Origin: Leuctra nigra | Lineage: Eukaryota; Arthropoda; Insecta; Plecoptera; Leuctridae | DNA length: 64,000 nt | Reading direction: 5' to 3' | Assembly: GCA_934045905.1 (NCBI GenBank) | Contig: OW203762.1 | Location: forward strand, 806,001 to 870,000 | Shown here: piece after piece, positions 1 to 12,137 of the stretch | Layout: each line of letters opens with the position of its first letter | How positions within the stretch are numbered: position 1 is the stretch's first letter | The notes under the pieces: generated by a model | Seen by the model: the letters and a program-made list of their open reading frames with translations, nothing else | Told to the model about the DNA's origin: nothing | Databases searched by the model: none | Position numbers and translations under genes: made by a program

Positions 1-42
1 TATCGATAGTCGATATCAAAATCCAGGTTCGCTCCATCCCTA
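1..42. mobile_element. Right end of a palindromic hAT-like element (cut by window edge)
   Basis: These bases match the last 42 bases of the complete element at 5548-6278, including the terminal CTCCATCCCTA. The 8 bases that follow, GTTTATAT, are the same as the target duplication flanking the complete copy, so this is the duplicated image of that insertion and not an independent one. Confidence 0.75.
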
Positions 43-237
43 GTTTATATTACGATTTATACAGAAGATATAAGTGTAATTTTTAATCTTCACCATGTTA
101 TCTTATGGGAAATTTTAAGAATTCCTTTTAAGATATCTCTTAAATTAATCCCGTGACACATGTTTTTCTTTTCGTATTTATGCAATATGGTATTGCTTGA
201 GGCATATTTGAGGAAAGTTTTAAGCATTTTTATTTAA

Positions 238-323
238 CACCGACTAATGAGGGTACTACTTTAATGGTTAAAGCATAGAGCCGGAAACCCGAAGGATCTG
301 GGTTCGATTCCCAGTCGGGGTGC
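238..323 (+). repeat. tRNA-like sequence (tRNA pseudogene or SINE head)
   Basis: A perfect 5-bp T-stem with a 7-base loop is present (CTGGG TTCGATT CCCAG, about 296-312), matching an RNA polymerase III B box. A loose A-box-like TGGTTAAAGC lies upstream, and the outer ends can pair (CACCGAC with GTCGGGGTG). I could not fold a proper anticodon arm, so a working tRNA is unlikely. The same unit occurs at 6474-6559, and inverted pieces lie at 4890-5215, which suggests a dispersed SINE-like family. Confidence 0.45.
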
Positions 324-392
324 GCGTTTTTATTTCGCAGGTTACCTCTGAAACACCATCCCAAAGTGAGAGATTCACTAAATTTTCCATCA

Positions 393-709
393 GGAGGCCA
401 AGTCTTGAAACTTACGCTTTCAGGACGCAAACGCTCTAGGACGTCAAAAAGTCCCATTTACTGTAAGAGTGATCGACATTGAAACATATAGTCAAGCCAC
501 TTATTTGATTGTCATCCAGCAATCTATTGGAAACAATTTATTAACATTATAATTATTATAACAGATATTATACAGTCATAAAACCTTATTCAATGTTAAG
601 TTTAACAGTTGAAGGTGGATTCAAGGTCATCATTCTTACAGTAAATGGGACTTTATGACGTCCGAGAGCGTTTGCGTCCTGAAAGCGTAAGTTTCAAGAC
701 TTGGCCTCC
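393..709. mobile_element. Foldback MITE with about 75-bp inverted termini
   Basis: The left arm (393-467) is the reverse complement of the right arm (about 636-709). Termini read GGAGGCCAAGTC and GACTTGGCCTCC. An empty site is visible at about 5003-5020, where the same flanking sequence runs on without the element, which supports an insertion of about 317 bp. The target duplication is not clear. Short open frames in the two arms are mirror images of each other and are not genes. Family unassigned. Confidence 0.65.
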
Positions 710-784
710 AGTATCAAACTTAGGGTTATCACATGACACATTTTTAAAATTACATTTTATACGGCACTTTTCACGAAAACCTTA

Positions 785-1965
785 TCTAGTGGAGCGGTCG
801 CTCCACCCAGCCAAGTCGTACTATACACTCACACTCACTCAACATACCGTTACTGCCTAATAAACTGAGGAGCAGACCAAACACTTTTACTGTAAGCAAC
901 AACATGGCATTTTCGGCCTACTGGATCTTAAAATTGGAAAATCTCACATTGTTGCGAAATATCTTAATTTCGAGCTATGGCCCACCCCACCATGTATACC
1001 AAATTTGGGAACAATAGGTTTATCCATTAGCGAGCTAGAGGGCCGTGAAAACAGTGATATTACACCACTTTCATCTTCTTCTTCTTCTTCTTCTTCTTCT
1101 TCAGATGATATCAGGGAACGTTGCTATCACCGCCGCAGCCTAAACGGATGAACCGATCGCTCTGAAATTTTTACCACATGTGCACTTTTGGCGTCTGAGG
1201 TGCCTTTTTATAAAACCAACCGGAAGCCGCCATTTTGAAACCGGAAGTGACGTCATATCTCGAAAACGGCAAAAACCGATAGGAATGAGATTTAGGCCAA
1301 TCGATTCAGACGGTCATCTACATGGAATATCCATAGACAAAATATAAATTTATTAATACTGAAACCGGAAATGACGTCATAAATATGCAAAATTTTACTA
1401 AATTACCTCTTATTACAATAACTACATATTCAGTAGGCCTATAATGTTACATACGTTTTATATATATAATCATTCTAGGTAGCAGTGGTATCAGACGCCA
1501 TTTTGTTAACCGGAAGTGATGCCATATCTCGATAACGGCTGGACCGATTGGAACGGAGCTTTCTCTTTTCTTCATGTATTATCATTTTAAGCATTATTTA
1601 ATATTAAACGCAACTTTTCTTAGTATACAAATCGGAAATGGCTTATTTTTTAAAGGAATTAGTCATTACTGCTCCGATATGTGTTACAAGTTGTGAGAAT
1701 AAACAAAAAAATTAGTAATATCCCCATAAAAAACACTCCGTGTAAAAATTCCAGCCAAGTCTTTCCAACTTAAAAAAATAGAAGAAATCTAAATATTCAG
1801 CACTGAAAAGTAGTGATATCAAAAAATGGGCCAAGTCAAAACCTAATTTTAAAAACCAAAATATACTTGGCGCATCGTTTTTTACGGCATTAAAGGGTAG
1901 GTAGATTTTATGTTTATTACACATCTGGCCTATACGTCTCAGCAATCGAGGTATTATATGCACGA
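785..1965. mobile_element. HelB (Helitron/Helentron-like) copy 1, one foldback arm missing
   Basis: HelB copies begin at TCTAGTGG beside the hairpin GTGGAGCG...CGCTCCAC and, read on the other strand, end in that hairpin plus CTAG. A subterminal GACTTGGCTGG/CCAGCCAAGTC pair lies near both ends and a CTT run lies at 1074-1102. These match non-autonomous Helentron (HINE) architecture. In this copy the far end has only one arm of the usual foldback (about 1727-1884), because homology to copy 2 ends at 1965. It carries YY1/ETS/CRE-like modules near 1230, 1366 and 1497. Confidence 0.55.
1074..1102 (+). repeat. (CTT)n microsatellite
   Basis: A pure CTT run lies at a fixed position inside the HelB element. 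The duplicate at about 7310-7341 is one unit longer. In the other HelB copies this position holds GAT/GAA-rich sequence or a longer (GAA)n run (16809-16887). Confidence 0.9.
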
Positions 1966-2311
1966 ATTCACAAAATTCACAAATTCACAAACCTCCCAAC
2001 CAATAGGAAAAGGCCAGCCTGCCATCCTGCTGCAAATGCGTTCGTTTTGTGTTGGTACAGCAAGCTACTACAAGAGTTACCAGGGCCTACTGTAAGCTGC
2101 TGCTACTGCAACTGCAGTAAGCAAAACGAACAGACCTAATGACTCGAGCTATTCGGATTGATTTGTTTACATCATTATCGATCGGTTGTGGTTCCCAAAT
2201 TATATAGCTAATAGGCAACATACATACTGCGATGTATGTAAAGTTGTCGAACCTGCAGGCGCAAGCAAGGGGATGTGCCCTGAGGCGCCAGAACAAGTCT
2301 GGGAGGCGACT
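1966..2311. other. Unassigned sequence
   Basis: This is single-copy sequence within the window, lying between the end of the duplicated segment and the minisatellite. It begins with a short ATTCACAAA-type repeat. I see no supported gene or element end. Confidence 0.5.
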
Positions 2312-4599
2312 GTACACTCTGCACACTCTATACACTCTGTACGCTGTGTACACTCTGTACACTCTGTACGCTGTGTACACTCTGTACACTCTGTACGTTG
2401 TGAACACTCTGCACACTCTATACACTCTGTACGCTGTGTACACTCTGTACGCTGTGTACACTCTGTACACTCTGTAAGCTGTGTACACTCTGCACACTCT
2501 ATACACTATGTACGCTGTGTACACTCTGTACACTCATTACGCTATGTACACTCTGTACACTATGTACGCTGTGTACACTCTGTACACTATGTACGCTGTG
2601 TACACTCTGTACACTCTGTACGATGTGTACACTCTGCACACTCTATACACTCTGTACGATGTGTACACTCTGTACACTCTGTACGCTGTGTACACTCTGT
2701 ACACTCTGTACGCTGTGTACACTCTGTACACTCTGTACGATGTGTACACTCTGCATACTCTATACACTCTATACACTCTGTACGCTGTGTACACTCTGTA
2801 CGCTGTGTACACTCTGCACACTCTATACACTCTGTACGCTGTGTACACTCTGTACACTCTGTACGCTGTGTACACTCTGCACACTCTATACACTCTGTAC
2901 GTTGTGTACACTCTGCACACTCTATACACTCTGTACACTCTGTACGCTGTGTACACTCTGTACGCTGTGTACACTCTGCACACTCTATACACTCTGTACG
3001 ATGTGTACACTCTGTACACTCTGTACGCTGTGTACACTCTGTACACTCTGTACGCTGTGTACACTCTGTACACTCTATACACTCTGTACGCTGTGTACAC
3101 TCTGTACACTCTGTACGCTGTGTACACTCTGCACACTCTATACACTCTGTACGCTGTGTACACTCTGTACACTCTGTACGCTGTGTACACTCTGCACACT
3201 CTATACACTCTGTACGCTGTGTACACTCTGTACACTCTGTACGCTGTGTACACTCTGCACACTCTATACACTCTGTACGCTGTGTACACTCTGTACACTC
3301 TGTACGTTGTGAACACTCTGCACACTCTATACACTCTGTACGCTGTGTACACTCTGCACACTCTATACACTCTGTAAGCTGTGTACACTCTGTACACTCT
3401 GTACGATGTGTACACTCTGCACACTCTATACACTCTGTACGCTGTGTACACTCTGTACACTCTGTACGCTGTGTACACTCTGTACACTCTGTACACTCTG
3501 TACGCTGTGTTCACTCTGCACACTCTATACACTCTGTACGCTGTGTACACTCTGTACACTCTGTACGCTGTGTACACTCTGCACACTCTATACACTCTGT
3601 ACGCTGTGTACACTCTGCACACTCTATACACTCTGTACGCTGTGTACACTCTGTACGCTGTGTACACTCTGTACACTCTGTAAGCTGTGTACACTCTGCA
3701 CACTCTATACACTATGTACGCTGTGTACACTCTGTACACTCTGTACGCTGTGTACACTCTGTACACTCTGTACGCTGTGTACACTCTGCACACTCTATAC
3801 ACTCTGTACGCTGTGTACACTCTGTACGCTGTGTACACTCTGTACACTCTGTAAGCTGTGTACACTCTGCACACTCTATACACTATGTACGCTGTGTACA
3901 CTCTGTACACTCTGTACGCTGTGTACACTCTGTACACTATGTACGCTGTGTACACTCTGTACACTATGTACGCTGTGTACACTCTGTACACTCTGTACGA
4001 TGTGTACACTCTGCACACTCTATACACTCTGTACGTTGTGTACACAATGTACACTCTGTACGCTGTGTACACTCTATACACTCTGTACGCTGTGTACACT
4101 CTGTACACTCCTAACGCTGTGTACACTCTGCACACTCTATACACTCTGTACGCTGTGTACACTCTGTACGCTGTGTACACTCTGCACACTCTATACACTC
4201 TGTACGTTGTGTACACTCTGTACACTCTGTACGCTGTGTACACTCTGCACACTCTATACACTCTGTACGCTGTGTACACTCTGTACACTCTGTACGCTGT
4301 GTACACTCTGCACACTCTATACACTCTGTACGCTGTGTACACTCTGTACTCTCTGTACGCTGTGTACACTCTGCACACTCTATACACTCTGTACGTTGTG
4401 TACACTCTGCACACTTTATACACTCTGTACACTCTGTACGCTGTGTACACTCTGTACGCTGTGTACACTCTGCACACTCTATACACTCTGTACGTTGTGT
4501 ACACTCTGTGCACTCTGTACGCTGTGTACACTCTGTACACTCTGTACGCTGTGTACACTCTGCACACTCTATACACTCTGTACGTTGTGTACGCTCTGG
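2312..4599 (+). repeat. 2.3-kb minisatellite of 9-bp units
   Basis: The array is built almost wholly from four 9-mers: GTACACTCT, GTACGCTGT, GCACACTCT and ATACACTCT. They are often ordered into 27- and 36-bp blocks that together make a 63-bp higher-order unit. There are about 250 units. Because the period is a multiple of three and the units lack stop codons in several frames, long artificial open frames appear on both strands (for example 642 codons plus, 679 codons minus). Their products are pure three-residue repeats. I read this as non-coding tandem repeat. Confidence 0.95.
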
Positions 4600-4612
4600 T
4601 TCATTCTATACA

Positions 4613-5539
4613 CTTGTCATCCATCTACTATGATTAGAGAAGTGAAGCGGTCATATTACTAGCATTGTACGTAACATGGTAACTTTCAGCATAGATGCTT
4701 TCAGTAATTTGAGGGGGGAAATAAATTGTAATGCATGGAATTGGGTAATACTTTGCCACCTAACTTAGACCTGTTGAACAGGCGCCGGTTATTCAACAAA
4801 TCCGCGCAAAACTATGAAATTTCCGACACGATTGGAGACCTAACCCGCGAACCAATTGATCTCAAGTTTTACAAGTGTGTTGTTCAAGATAAACTAAGGG
4901 TTTCAGAGGTAATCTGCGAAATACAAACGCGCACCCCGACTGGGAACTGTTTTGTTTGCAGGTTACCTCTGAAACACCATCCCTAATGAGAGATTCACTA
5001 AATTTTCCATCATTATCAAACGATCCACTCCTAGCTCAAAAGTTTGAGCATAGCCATTCGAGAGAGATGTATTCACGTTGTCAAAGGAAGTCGAAGTGCT
5101 TCAGTCTTCGTGTATAGGTCAGATACTCGGACTCGCAAGAGTTGTATGGCAACCCAACCTGCTGATTAAGAATGCGTCCCGATAGCTTAAAGTAGTACCC
5201 TCATTAGTCCACGTAATTCAAGTCAGTGACTTACAAATTAAATTACAAATCAATGAAATAAATATTTTACAACTATATTTTGCATTGTTGATGAATATCA
5301 TAATATTACTTTGTAGAAATACGATATTTTATAAAGAATTTACAATTATTTTAATTAAATTCATGTAGTACGAATTAAGTACTTGATTTGATTTTAAGCA
5401 GTTTCTAGTAGAAACTGGCTAAATTATGGTATTATTCTTGATTATCTCTTTATTTAATCCCGTAACCCCACATTTTTAAGCGGCTAAAATATTGAAATAA
5501 AATCGGCCTTTAAAATGAAATCAATAATTTTACTTTGTA
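4613..5539. other. Gene-free interval with pieces of dispersed repeats
   Basis: There is no supported gene. About 4780-4885 is the reverse complement of about 34275-34375. About 4900-5015 is a small inverted pair centred on the tRNA-like family seen at 238-400. The site at about 5010 is the empty version of the foldback insertion at 393-709. The rest is AT-rich. Confidence 0.6.
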
Positions 5540-5547
5540 GTTTATAT

Positions 5548-6278
5548 TAGGGATGGAGAAAATATCGATATATCGATATATATCGATATCAAAAAAATAT
5601 CGAATTATCGATACCCGAATATATTGAATATCGATATATTGAAATATCGATATATCGAAATATTGAAATATCGATATATTGAAATATTGAAATATCGATA
5701 TATTAAAATATTGAAATATCGATATATTGAAATATCGATATATCGAAGCTTTACCGTATGATACAACTATATTCTTAATTGAAGTTTATACCTACTATGG
5801 CAAAATAATTCATATTTGCAGTGCAGCGTTTATCACATTTTAGGACAATTTCTCAGATTATTCAAATTTCTTTCTTATCTGGCCGGTGACCCTATATTTT
5901 GCAACGGCTCTGTTATTTCTATTTAAATTTTCTTTTGAATTTCCTATCAGTTTTAGGAGCAATTTAAGGCATTTATGCGATATATCAATATTTCCATACC
6001 TACATCGAAATATAATATTGTCATATATCAATATTTCGATATTTCAATATTTCGATATTTCGATATTTCGATATTTCGATATTTCAATATATCGATATTT
6101 CGATATTTCAATATTTCAATATATCGATATTTCAATATATCGATACTTCAATATATCGATATTTCGATATTTCAATATTTCAATATATCGATATATCGCG
6201 ATATCGATATATCGATATATATCGATATATAAATGATATCGATAGTCGATATCAAAATCCAGGTTCGCTCCATCCCTA
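5548..6278 (+). mobile_element. Palindromic hAT-like non-autonomous element, complete copy
   Basis: Terminal inverted repeats begin TAGGGATGGAG and end CTCCATCCCTA. The flanks carry an exact 8-bp duplication GTTTATAT (5540-5547 and 6279-6286), as expected for hAT transposition. Inside are two long arms of ATATCGATATTTCA-type repeats (about 5565-5745 and 5990-6245) around a unique core of about 240 bp. The arms give open frames of Ile-Ser-Ile-Phe-Arg-Tyr type that are repeat artefacts. No transposase is present. An inverted copy with a different 8-bp duplication lies at 10773-12796. Confidence 0.85.
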
Positions 6279-8204
6279 GTTTATATTACGATTTATACAG
6301 AAGATATAAGTGTAATTTTTAATCTTCACCATGTTATCTTATGGGAAATTTTAAGAATTCCTTTTAAGATATCTCTTAAATTAATCCCGTGACACATGTT
6401 TTTCTTTTCGTATTTATGCAATATGGTATTGCTTGAGGCATATTTGAGGAAAGTTTTAAGCATTTTTATTTAACACCGACTAATGAGGGTACTACTTTAA
6501 TGGTTAAAGCATAGAGCCGGAAACCCGAAGGATCTGGGTTCGATTCCCAGTCGGGGTGCGCGTTTTTATTTCGCAGGTTACCTCTGAAACACCATCCCAA
6601 AGTGAGAGATTCACTAAATTTTCCATCAGGAGGCCAAGTCTTGAAACTTACGCTTTCAGGACGCAAACGCTCTAGGACGTCAAAAAGTCCCATTTACTGT
6701 AAGAGTGATCGACATTGAAACATATAGTCAAGCCACTTATTTGATTGTCATCCAGCAATCTATTGGAAACAATTTATTAACATTATAATTATTATAACAG
6801 ATATTATACAGTCATAAAACCTTATTCAATGTTAAGTTTAACAGTTGAAGGTGGATTCAAGGTCATCATTCTTACAGTAAATGGGACTTTATGACGTCCG
6901 AGAGCGTTTGCGTCCTGAAAGCGTAAGTTTCAAGACTTGGCCTCCAGTATCAAACTTAGGGTTATCACATGACACATTTTTAAAATTACATTTTATACGG
7001 CACTTTTCACGAAAACCTTATCTAGTGGAGCGGTCGCTCCACCCAGCCAAGTCGTACTATACACTCACACTCACTCAACATACCGTTACTGCCTAATAAA
7101 CTGAGGAGCAGACCAAACACTTTTACTGTAAGCAACAACATGGCATTTTCGGCCTACTGGATCTTAAAATTGGAAAATCTCACATTGTTGCGAAATATCT
7201 TAATTTCGAGCTATGGCCCACCCCACCATGTATACCAAATTTGGGAACAATAGGTTTATCCATTAGCGAGCTAGAGGGCCGTGAAAACAGTGATATTACA
7301 CCACTTTCATCTTCTTCTTCTTCTTCTTCTTCTTCTTCTTCAGATGATATCAGGGAACGTTGCTATCACCGCCGCAGCCTAAACGGATGAACCGATCGCT
7401 CTGAAATTTTTACCACATGTGCACTTTTGGCGTCTGAGGTGCCTTTTTATAAAACCAACCGGAAGCCGCCATTTTGAAACCGGAAGTGACGTCATATCTC
7501 GAAAACGGCAAAAACCGATAGGAATGAGATTTAGGCCAATCGATTCAGACGGTCATCTACATGGAATATCCATAGACAAAATATAAATTTATTAATACTG
7601 AAACCGGAAATGACGTCATAAATATGCAAAATTTTACTAAATTACCTCTTATTACAATAACTACATATTCAGTAGGCCTATAATGTTACATACGTTTTAT
7701 ATATATAATCATTCTAGGTAGCAGTGGTATCAGACGCCATTTTGTTAACCGGAAGTGATGCCATATCTCGATAACGGCTGGACCGATTGGAACGGAGCTT
7801 TCTCTTTTCTTCATGTATTATCATTTTAAGCATTATTTAATATTAAACGCAACTTTTCTTAGTATACAAATCGGAAATGGCTTATTTTTTAAAGGAATTA
7901 GTCATTACTGCTCCGATATGTGTTACAAGTTGTGAGAATAAACAAAAAAATTAGTAATATCCCCATAAAAAACACTCCGTGTAAAAATTCCAGCCAAGTC
8001 TTTCCAACTTAAAAAAATAGAAGAAATCTAAATATTCAGCACTGAAAAGTAGTGATATCAAAAAATGGGCCAAGTCAAAACCTAATTTTAAAAACCAAAA
8101 TATACTTGGCGCATCGTTTTTTACGGCATTAAAGGGTAGGTAGATTTTATGTTTATTACACATCTGGCCTATACGTCTCAGCAATCGAGGTATTATATGC
8201 ACGA
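6237..8204 (+). repeat. Large direct duplication, copy 2 (partner 1-1965)
   Basis: This is the duplicate of 1-1965. It contains the tRNA-like sequence (6474-6559), the foldback MITE (6629-6945) and the start of a HelB element. Unlike copy 1, the HelB element here continues past the end of homology into its second foldback arm. Confidence 0.85.
6629..6945. mobile_element. Foldback MITE, duplicate of 393-709
   Basis: Same element and same flanks as the copy at 393-709. It is present because of the large duplication. Confidence 0.65.
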
Positions 8205-8355
8205 TGCGCCAAGTATATTTTGGTTTTTAAAATTAGGTTTTGACTTGGCCCATTTTTTGATATCACTACTTTTCAGTGCTGAATATTTAGATTTCTTCTA
8301 TTTTTTTAAGTTGAAAAGACTTGGCTGGAATTTTTACACGGAGTGTTTTTTATGG
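7021..8355. mobile_element. HelB (Helitron/Helentron-like) copy 2, complete
   Basis: The element starts TCTAGTGG at the hairpin end and finishes with a foldback whose arms (about 7966-8121 and 8201-8355) are reverse complements separated by about 80 bp. Each arm runs from ACACTCCGTG to GGCGCATCG and contains the subterminal CCAGCCAAGTC. There is no Rep/helicase gene, so it must be mobilised in trans if at all. The right boundary TTTTTATGG is about 10 bases from a HelA end. Confidence 0.6.
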
Positions 8356-8365
8356 TTAATTATTA

Positions 8366-9248
8366 CTAGGATTAAAACGCTCAGTGTAACGCGTTGATGA
8401 GCGGGCACAGAGCACGGCACAAGACGATTTTCTCAGCAACGTTCCAATCTCCTTTTTTCCTAAATACTTTTTCCAGCTTTTGACAACCCATACTAAACTC
8501 GTAAAATGACAATTAATACTTGACTGATTGGGCTAAACATGTGTAAAATTATAGATTATATTGTTCTTGATCACCATGCAAAAGTTGAACTTAATCGGAA
8601 CATTTTGATTGTCGACCAATCAGAAGATATTATTTATACTTAAACCAATTGGAGGATTTGGACTTCGTACTGCATCCGATTTTATAAGCACTAGTTTTAC
8701 TGTAAATTGTGGACCGCTTGCCTGCTCTACAGGCCTTGGAGCAGAAGCTTAAAGAAGGCAGGGATGAAAATGTAGTAAATATTTCAAGATTATGGAATAA
8801 AATGTCCCTAAAATGACAAAAACTTTTGAAAATAACTACAGATTAGACTGAAAGTTGTTAAAAATACCTAAAATTTTGATACCAATGACCATGAGAAGTT
8901 TTAAGTTGGTCCGTCAATTGGTTCTAGTTTAAATTACAAAAATCATGGGAAAAATGGTTTCAAATTTGAACCAATGGGAGGATTTGGCTGAAACTTTTTA
9001 TGATTAGGTAAAATGTTAGTTGAAATGACTTATCAAAATTTCAAATTGTTCGGAACAACCAATCAAAAGATAATGTTTTTAAAATTTGAACCAATCACGG
9101 GATCCCAGGGACCGCATAGAATACGTTAGTATGTGTACAAAATTTCAGATCGATTGCTCGAGCGGTTTGACCTGGACTGTGACCACAAAAAAAAACACAC
9201 AGAGGAAGTGCCATAAGAGTACCGTGGTGACGCTCGTACGCTCGCTCA
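8366..9248 (-). mobile_element. HelA (Helitron/Helentron-like) copy 1
   Basis: On the minus strand the element ends with a small hairpin (CGCTCA...TGAGCG), then CTAG followed by a host T, the 3' signature of Helitron-type elements. The other end is GAGCGAGCGT-type sequence at about 9235-9248, next to a host T. The interior is non-coding and carries a recurring GATCGAT-type motif. No protein is encoded. Confidence 0.55.
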
Positions 9249-9269
9249 ATTAAGGAAGCAAAAAAATAA

Positions 9270-10267
9270 CTAGGAAAACACTCAGTGTAACGCGTTGATG
9301 AGCGAGCACAGAACATTGACATGCAACATCCTCGGTCACGATAAACGACACGACATAAGACGATTTTCTCTGCAACTTTCCAATCTCCATATAAATACTC
9401 AGGATGAATATCAGATCCATTTTGTCGTGACTTTCCTAAATACTTTTTCCAGCTTTTGACAACCCATACTTAACTCGTAAAATGACAATTTACTTGACTG
9501 ATTGGGCTTACAATGTGTAAAATTTAGATTATATTGGTCTTGATCACCATGCAAAATTTGAACTTAATCAAAACATTTTGATTGTCGACCAATCAGAAGA
9601 TATTATTTAAACTACCAATTGGAGGATTTGGCCTTCGTACTGCATCCGATTTGATATGCGCTAGTTTTACTGTAAATTGTGGACCGCTTGGCTGCTCTAC
9701 AGGCCTTGGAGCAGAGGCTTAAAGAAGTCAGGGATGAAATGTAGTATACATTTTACAAATATTTCAAGATTATGGAATAAAATGTCCCTAAAGTGACAAA
9801 TACTTTTGAAAATAACGACAGATCAGACTGAAAATAGTCAAAAATATCTTAAATGTTGGTACCATTGTCCATACGAAGTTTTAAGTTGATCGGTCAATCG
9901 GTTCTATTTTAAATTTCAAAAATCACAGGAAAAATGGTTTTAAATTTGAACCAATAGGAGGATTTGGCTGAAATTTTTTATGATTGGGTACAATGTTGGT
10001 TGAAATCACTTGTCAAAATTTCAAATTGATTGGAACAACCAATCGAAAGATAATTTTTTTAAATTTGAACCAATCACGGGATCCCGTTCAAAAACGATCC
10101 CAGGGACCGCATAGATTACGTTAGTATGTGTGCAAAATTTCAGATCGATTGCTTGAGCGGTTTGACCTGGGCTGTGAACACAAACAAACAAAAAAACAAA
10201 CAAAAAAAACAAACACACAGAGAAAGTGCCATAAGAGTACCGTGGTGACGCTCGCTACGCTCGCTCA
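9270..10267 (-). mobile_element. HelA copy 2
   Basis: It lies head-to-tail with HelA copy 1, separated by about 20 bp, and shares both termini (CTAG at 9270-9273; GAGCGAGCG end at 10267). Much of the interior aligns with copy 1. Short open frames inside are not supported as genes. Confidence 0.55.
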
Positions 10268-10772
10268 AAAATGTATTAAGTGAATACCCTAAGTTTGTCT
10301 TTTATCCAATTATGATTAAATGTTCCAATCATTTCGTTTCGTCAACAAATTTCGTCTCCCTTCGTATGCAAAAAAGTGTCTACAAAAAGCAGCAAAATTG
10401 CTTGCGATTGCCCAACCTTTGTTTGTTAATTGTTTATTTAGGATAATTGTTAAATTGCATTTAACTTCCATCATTTAATTAAAACTTTGCTCAAATTCAA
10501 TGACTTTATAAGCCGAAATACATACATAATAATATTATTAACAGTGAAACTGCAAAACCTAGTAAGTGATTTCATAATTTATCATGTGTCTATCATGTAA
10601 AATTGTGAAGTACCTCACTCTATAAATAGGTACACAATGTGAAAGAGTAAAAGTAATATGAACAATTAATTCTTGTTCATTAATTTCCTTACGTCACAGC
10701 TGAAACTGAGCAGAAAATTAATATTATCTTGCTATTATCGGTAATATGACTGGTAAAATGAGCAATTTCAAT
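10268..10772. other. AT-rich interval without a gene
   Basis: No gene is seen. About 10277-10310 matches the arm of the foldback at 34027-34320 (AACTTAGGGTTAT-type, reversed). The rest is AT-rich and unassigned. Confidence 0.5.
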
Positions 10773-11060
10773 TAGGGATGGAGCGAACCTGGATTTTGAT
10801 ATCGACTATCGATATCATTTATATATCGATATATATCGATATATCGATATCGCGATATATCGATATATTGAAATATTGAAATATTGAAATATCGAAATAT
10901 CGATATATTGAAGTATCGATATATTGAAATATCGATATATTGAAATATTGAAATATCGAAATATCGATATATTGAAATATCGAAATATCGAAATATTGAA
11001 ATATCGAAATATTGATACATGACAATATTATATTTCGATGTAGGTATGGAAATATTGATA

Positions 11061-11667
11061 AGGTCCTAGGGGGGAATAAGGCCCACCTTAATTGTTTTGA
11101 TAGATATTTTGGAATGGACGCACAAATAATGTGCAAACACAAGTTAATATTGACCATTGATCTATTGTGGTCAAGTTGATATTGAATTTGACCAAACATA
11201 ATTATTCTAATAGTATAAAAATTGACCTTGAAAAAAAGTTTACCTGTGGGCCTTGTTCCCCTCATGTGTGGGGAACAAGGCCCTCCTATAGTAAACCACT
11301 AATCAGAATGTTGAGCCCATATACAATCATCCCCATCATCTGTCTTCAAGCCCACACATTCATAATGATAGCAAATATGACAATCTATGCACATTCATAT
11401 GCTTTCATAACAGTTCATTTCCGCATATCGCACAGCCACGACTCGGTGACAGAATTTAGACAAAGAAATCACCATTTTCATCATTTTTCTCATTTTTCTT
11501 AGTCTGGTTTCAAAACGGTTTGGACTATCGACACAAAACTTCGCTAACACACCAAACTAGTGGTACTTTACAAACGAGGATTCATAAATTGTGCCCCAGA
11601 TTTCAGACTCCTGAGATATTTAGAGTGGGCCTTGTTCCCCACTGGGCCTTATTCCCCCCTTGGACCT
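11061..11667. mobile_element. 607-bp MITE with TA target duplication
   Basis: The element has imperfect inverted termini of about 25 bp (AGGTCC...GGGGGAATAAGGCCCA). Comparison with the intact hAT-like copy shows the empty site, with TA duplicated at 11059-11060 and 11668-11669. This fits the Tc1/mariner superfamily. An open frame at 11167-11502 resembles no transposase I know. Confidence 0.75.
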
Positions 11668-12137
11668 TATATCGCATAAATGCCTTAAATTGCTCCTAAA
11701 ACTGATAGGAAATTCAAAAGAAAATTTAAATAGAAATAACAGAGCCGTTGCAAAATATAGGGTCACCGGCCAGATAAGAAAGAAATTTGAATAATCTGAG
11801 AAATTGTCCTAAAATGTGATAAACGCTGCACTGCAAATATGAATTATTTTGCCATAGTAGGTATAAACTTCAATTAAGAATATAGTTGTATCATACGGTA
11901 AAGCTTCGATATATCGATATTTCAATATATCGATATTTCAATATTTTAATATATCGATATTTCAATATTTCAATATATCGATATTTCAATATTTCGATAT
12001 TTCGATATTTCAATATTTCGATATTTCAATATATCGATATTTCAATATTTCGATATATCGATATTTCAATATATCGATATTCAATATATTCGGGTATCGA
12101 TAATTCGATATTTTTTTGATATCGATATATCGATATT

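Larger units (their letters stand above)
1..1965 (+). repeat. Large direct duplication, copy 1 (partner 6237-8204)
   Basis: The segment repeats at 6237-8204 with an offset of 6236, rising to 6239 after a CTT microsatellite that is one unit longer in copy 2. I saw no other difference by eye. It contains a tRNA-like sequence, a foldback element and a HelB element. Identity stops abruptly at 1965/8204, inside the HelB terminal foldback. The near-identity means either a very recent duplication or an assembly artefact. Confidence 0.85.

Noticed and set aside
238..323. A functional tRNA gene
   Set aside because: The T-arm is perfect but I could not form an anticodon arm, and related pieces are dispersed and rearranged, as in SINEs.
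2186..4576. Long open frames over the minisatellite (up to 679 codons on the minus strand)
   Set aside because: They are translations of 9-bp units and consist only of three-residue repeats, appearing in several frames on both strands. No start context, splice pattern or non-repeat domain supports a protein.
230..7096. MGLFDV/MGLYDV peptides as a conserved small gene family
   Set aside because: The four frames are the two arms of one foldback MITE, doubled by the large duplication.
5886..12119. Isoleucine/serine/phenylalanine-rich open frames in the hAT-like arms
   Set aside because: They follow the ATATCGATATTTCA repeat and occur in both orientations of the same element.
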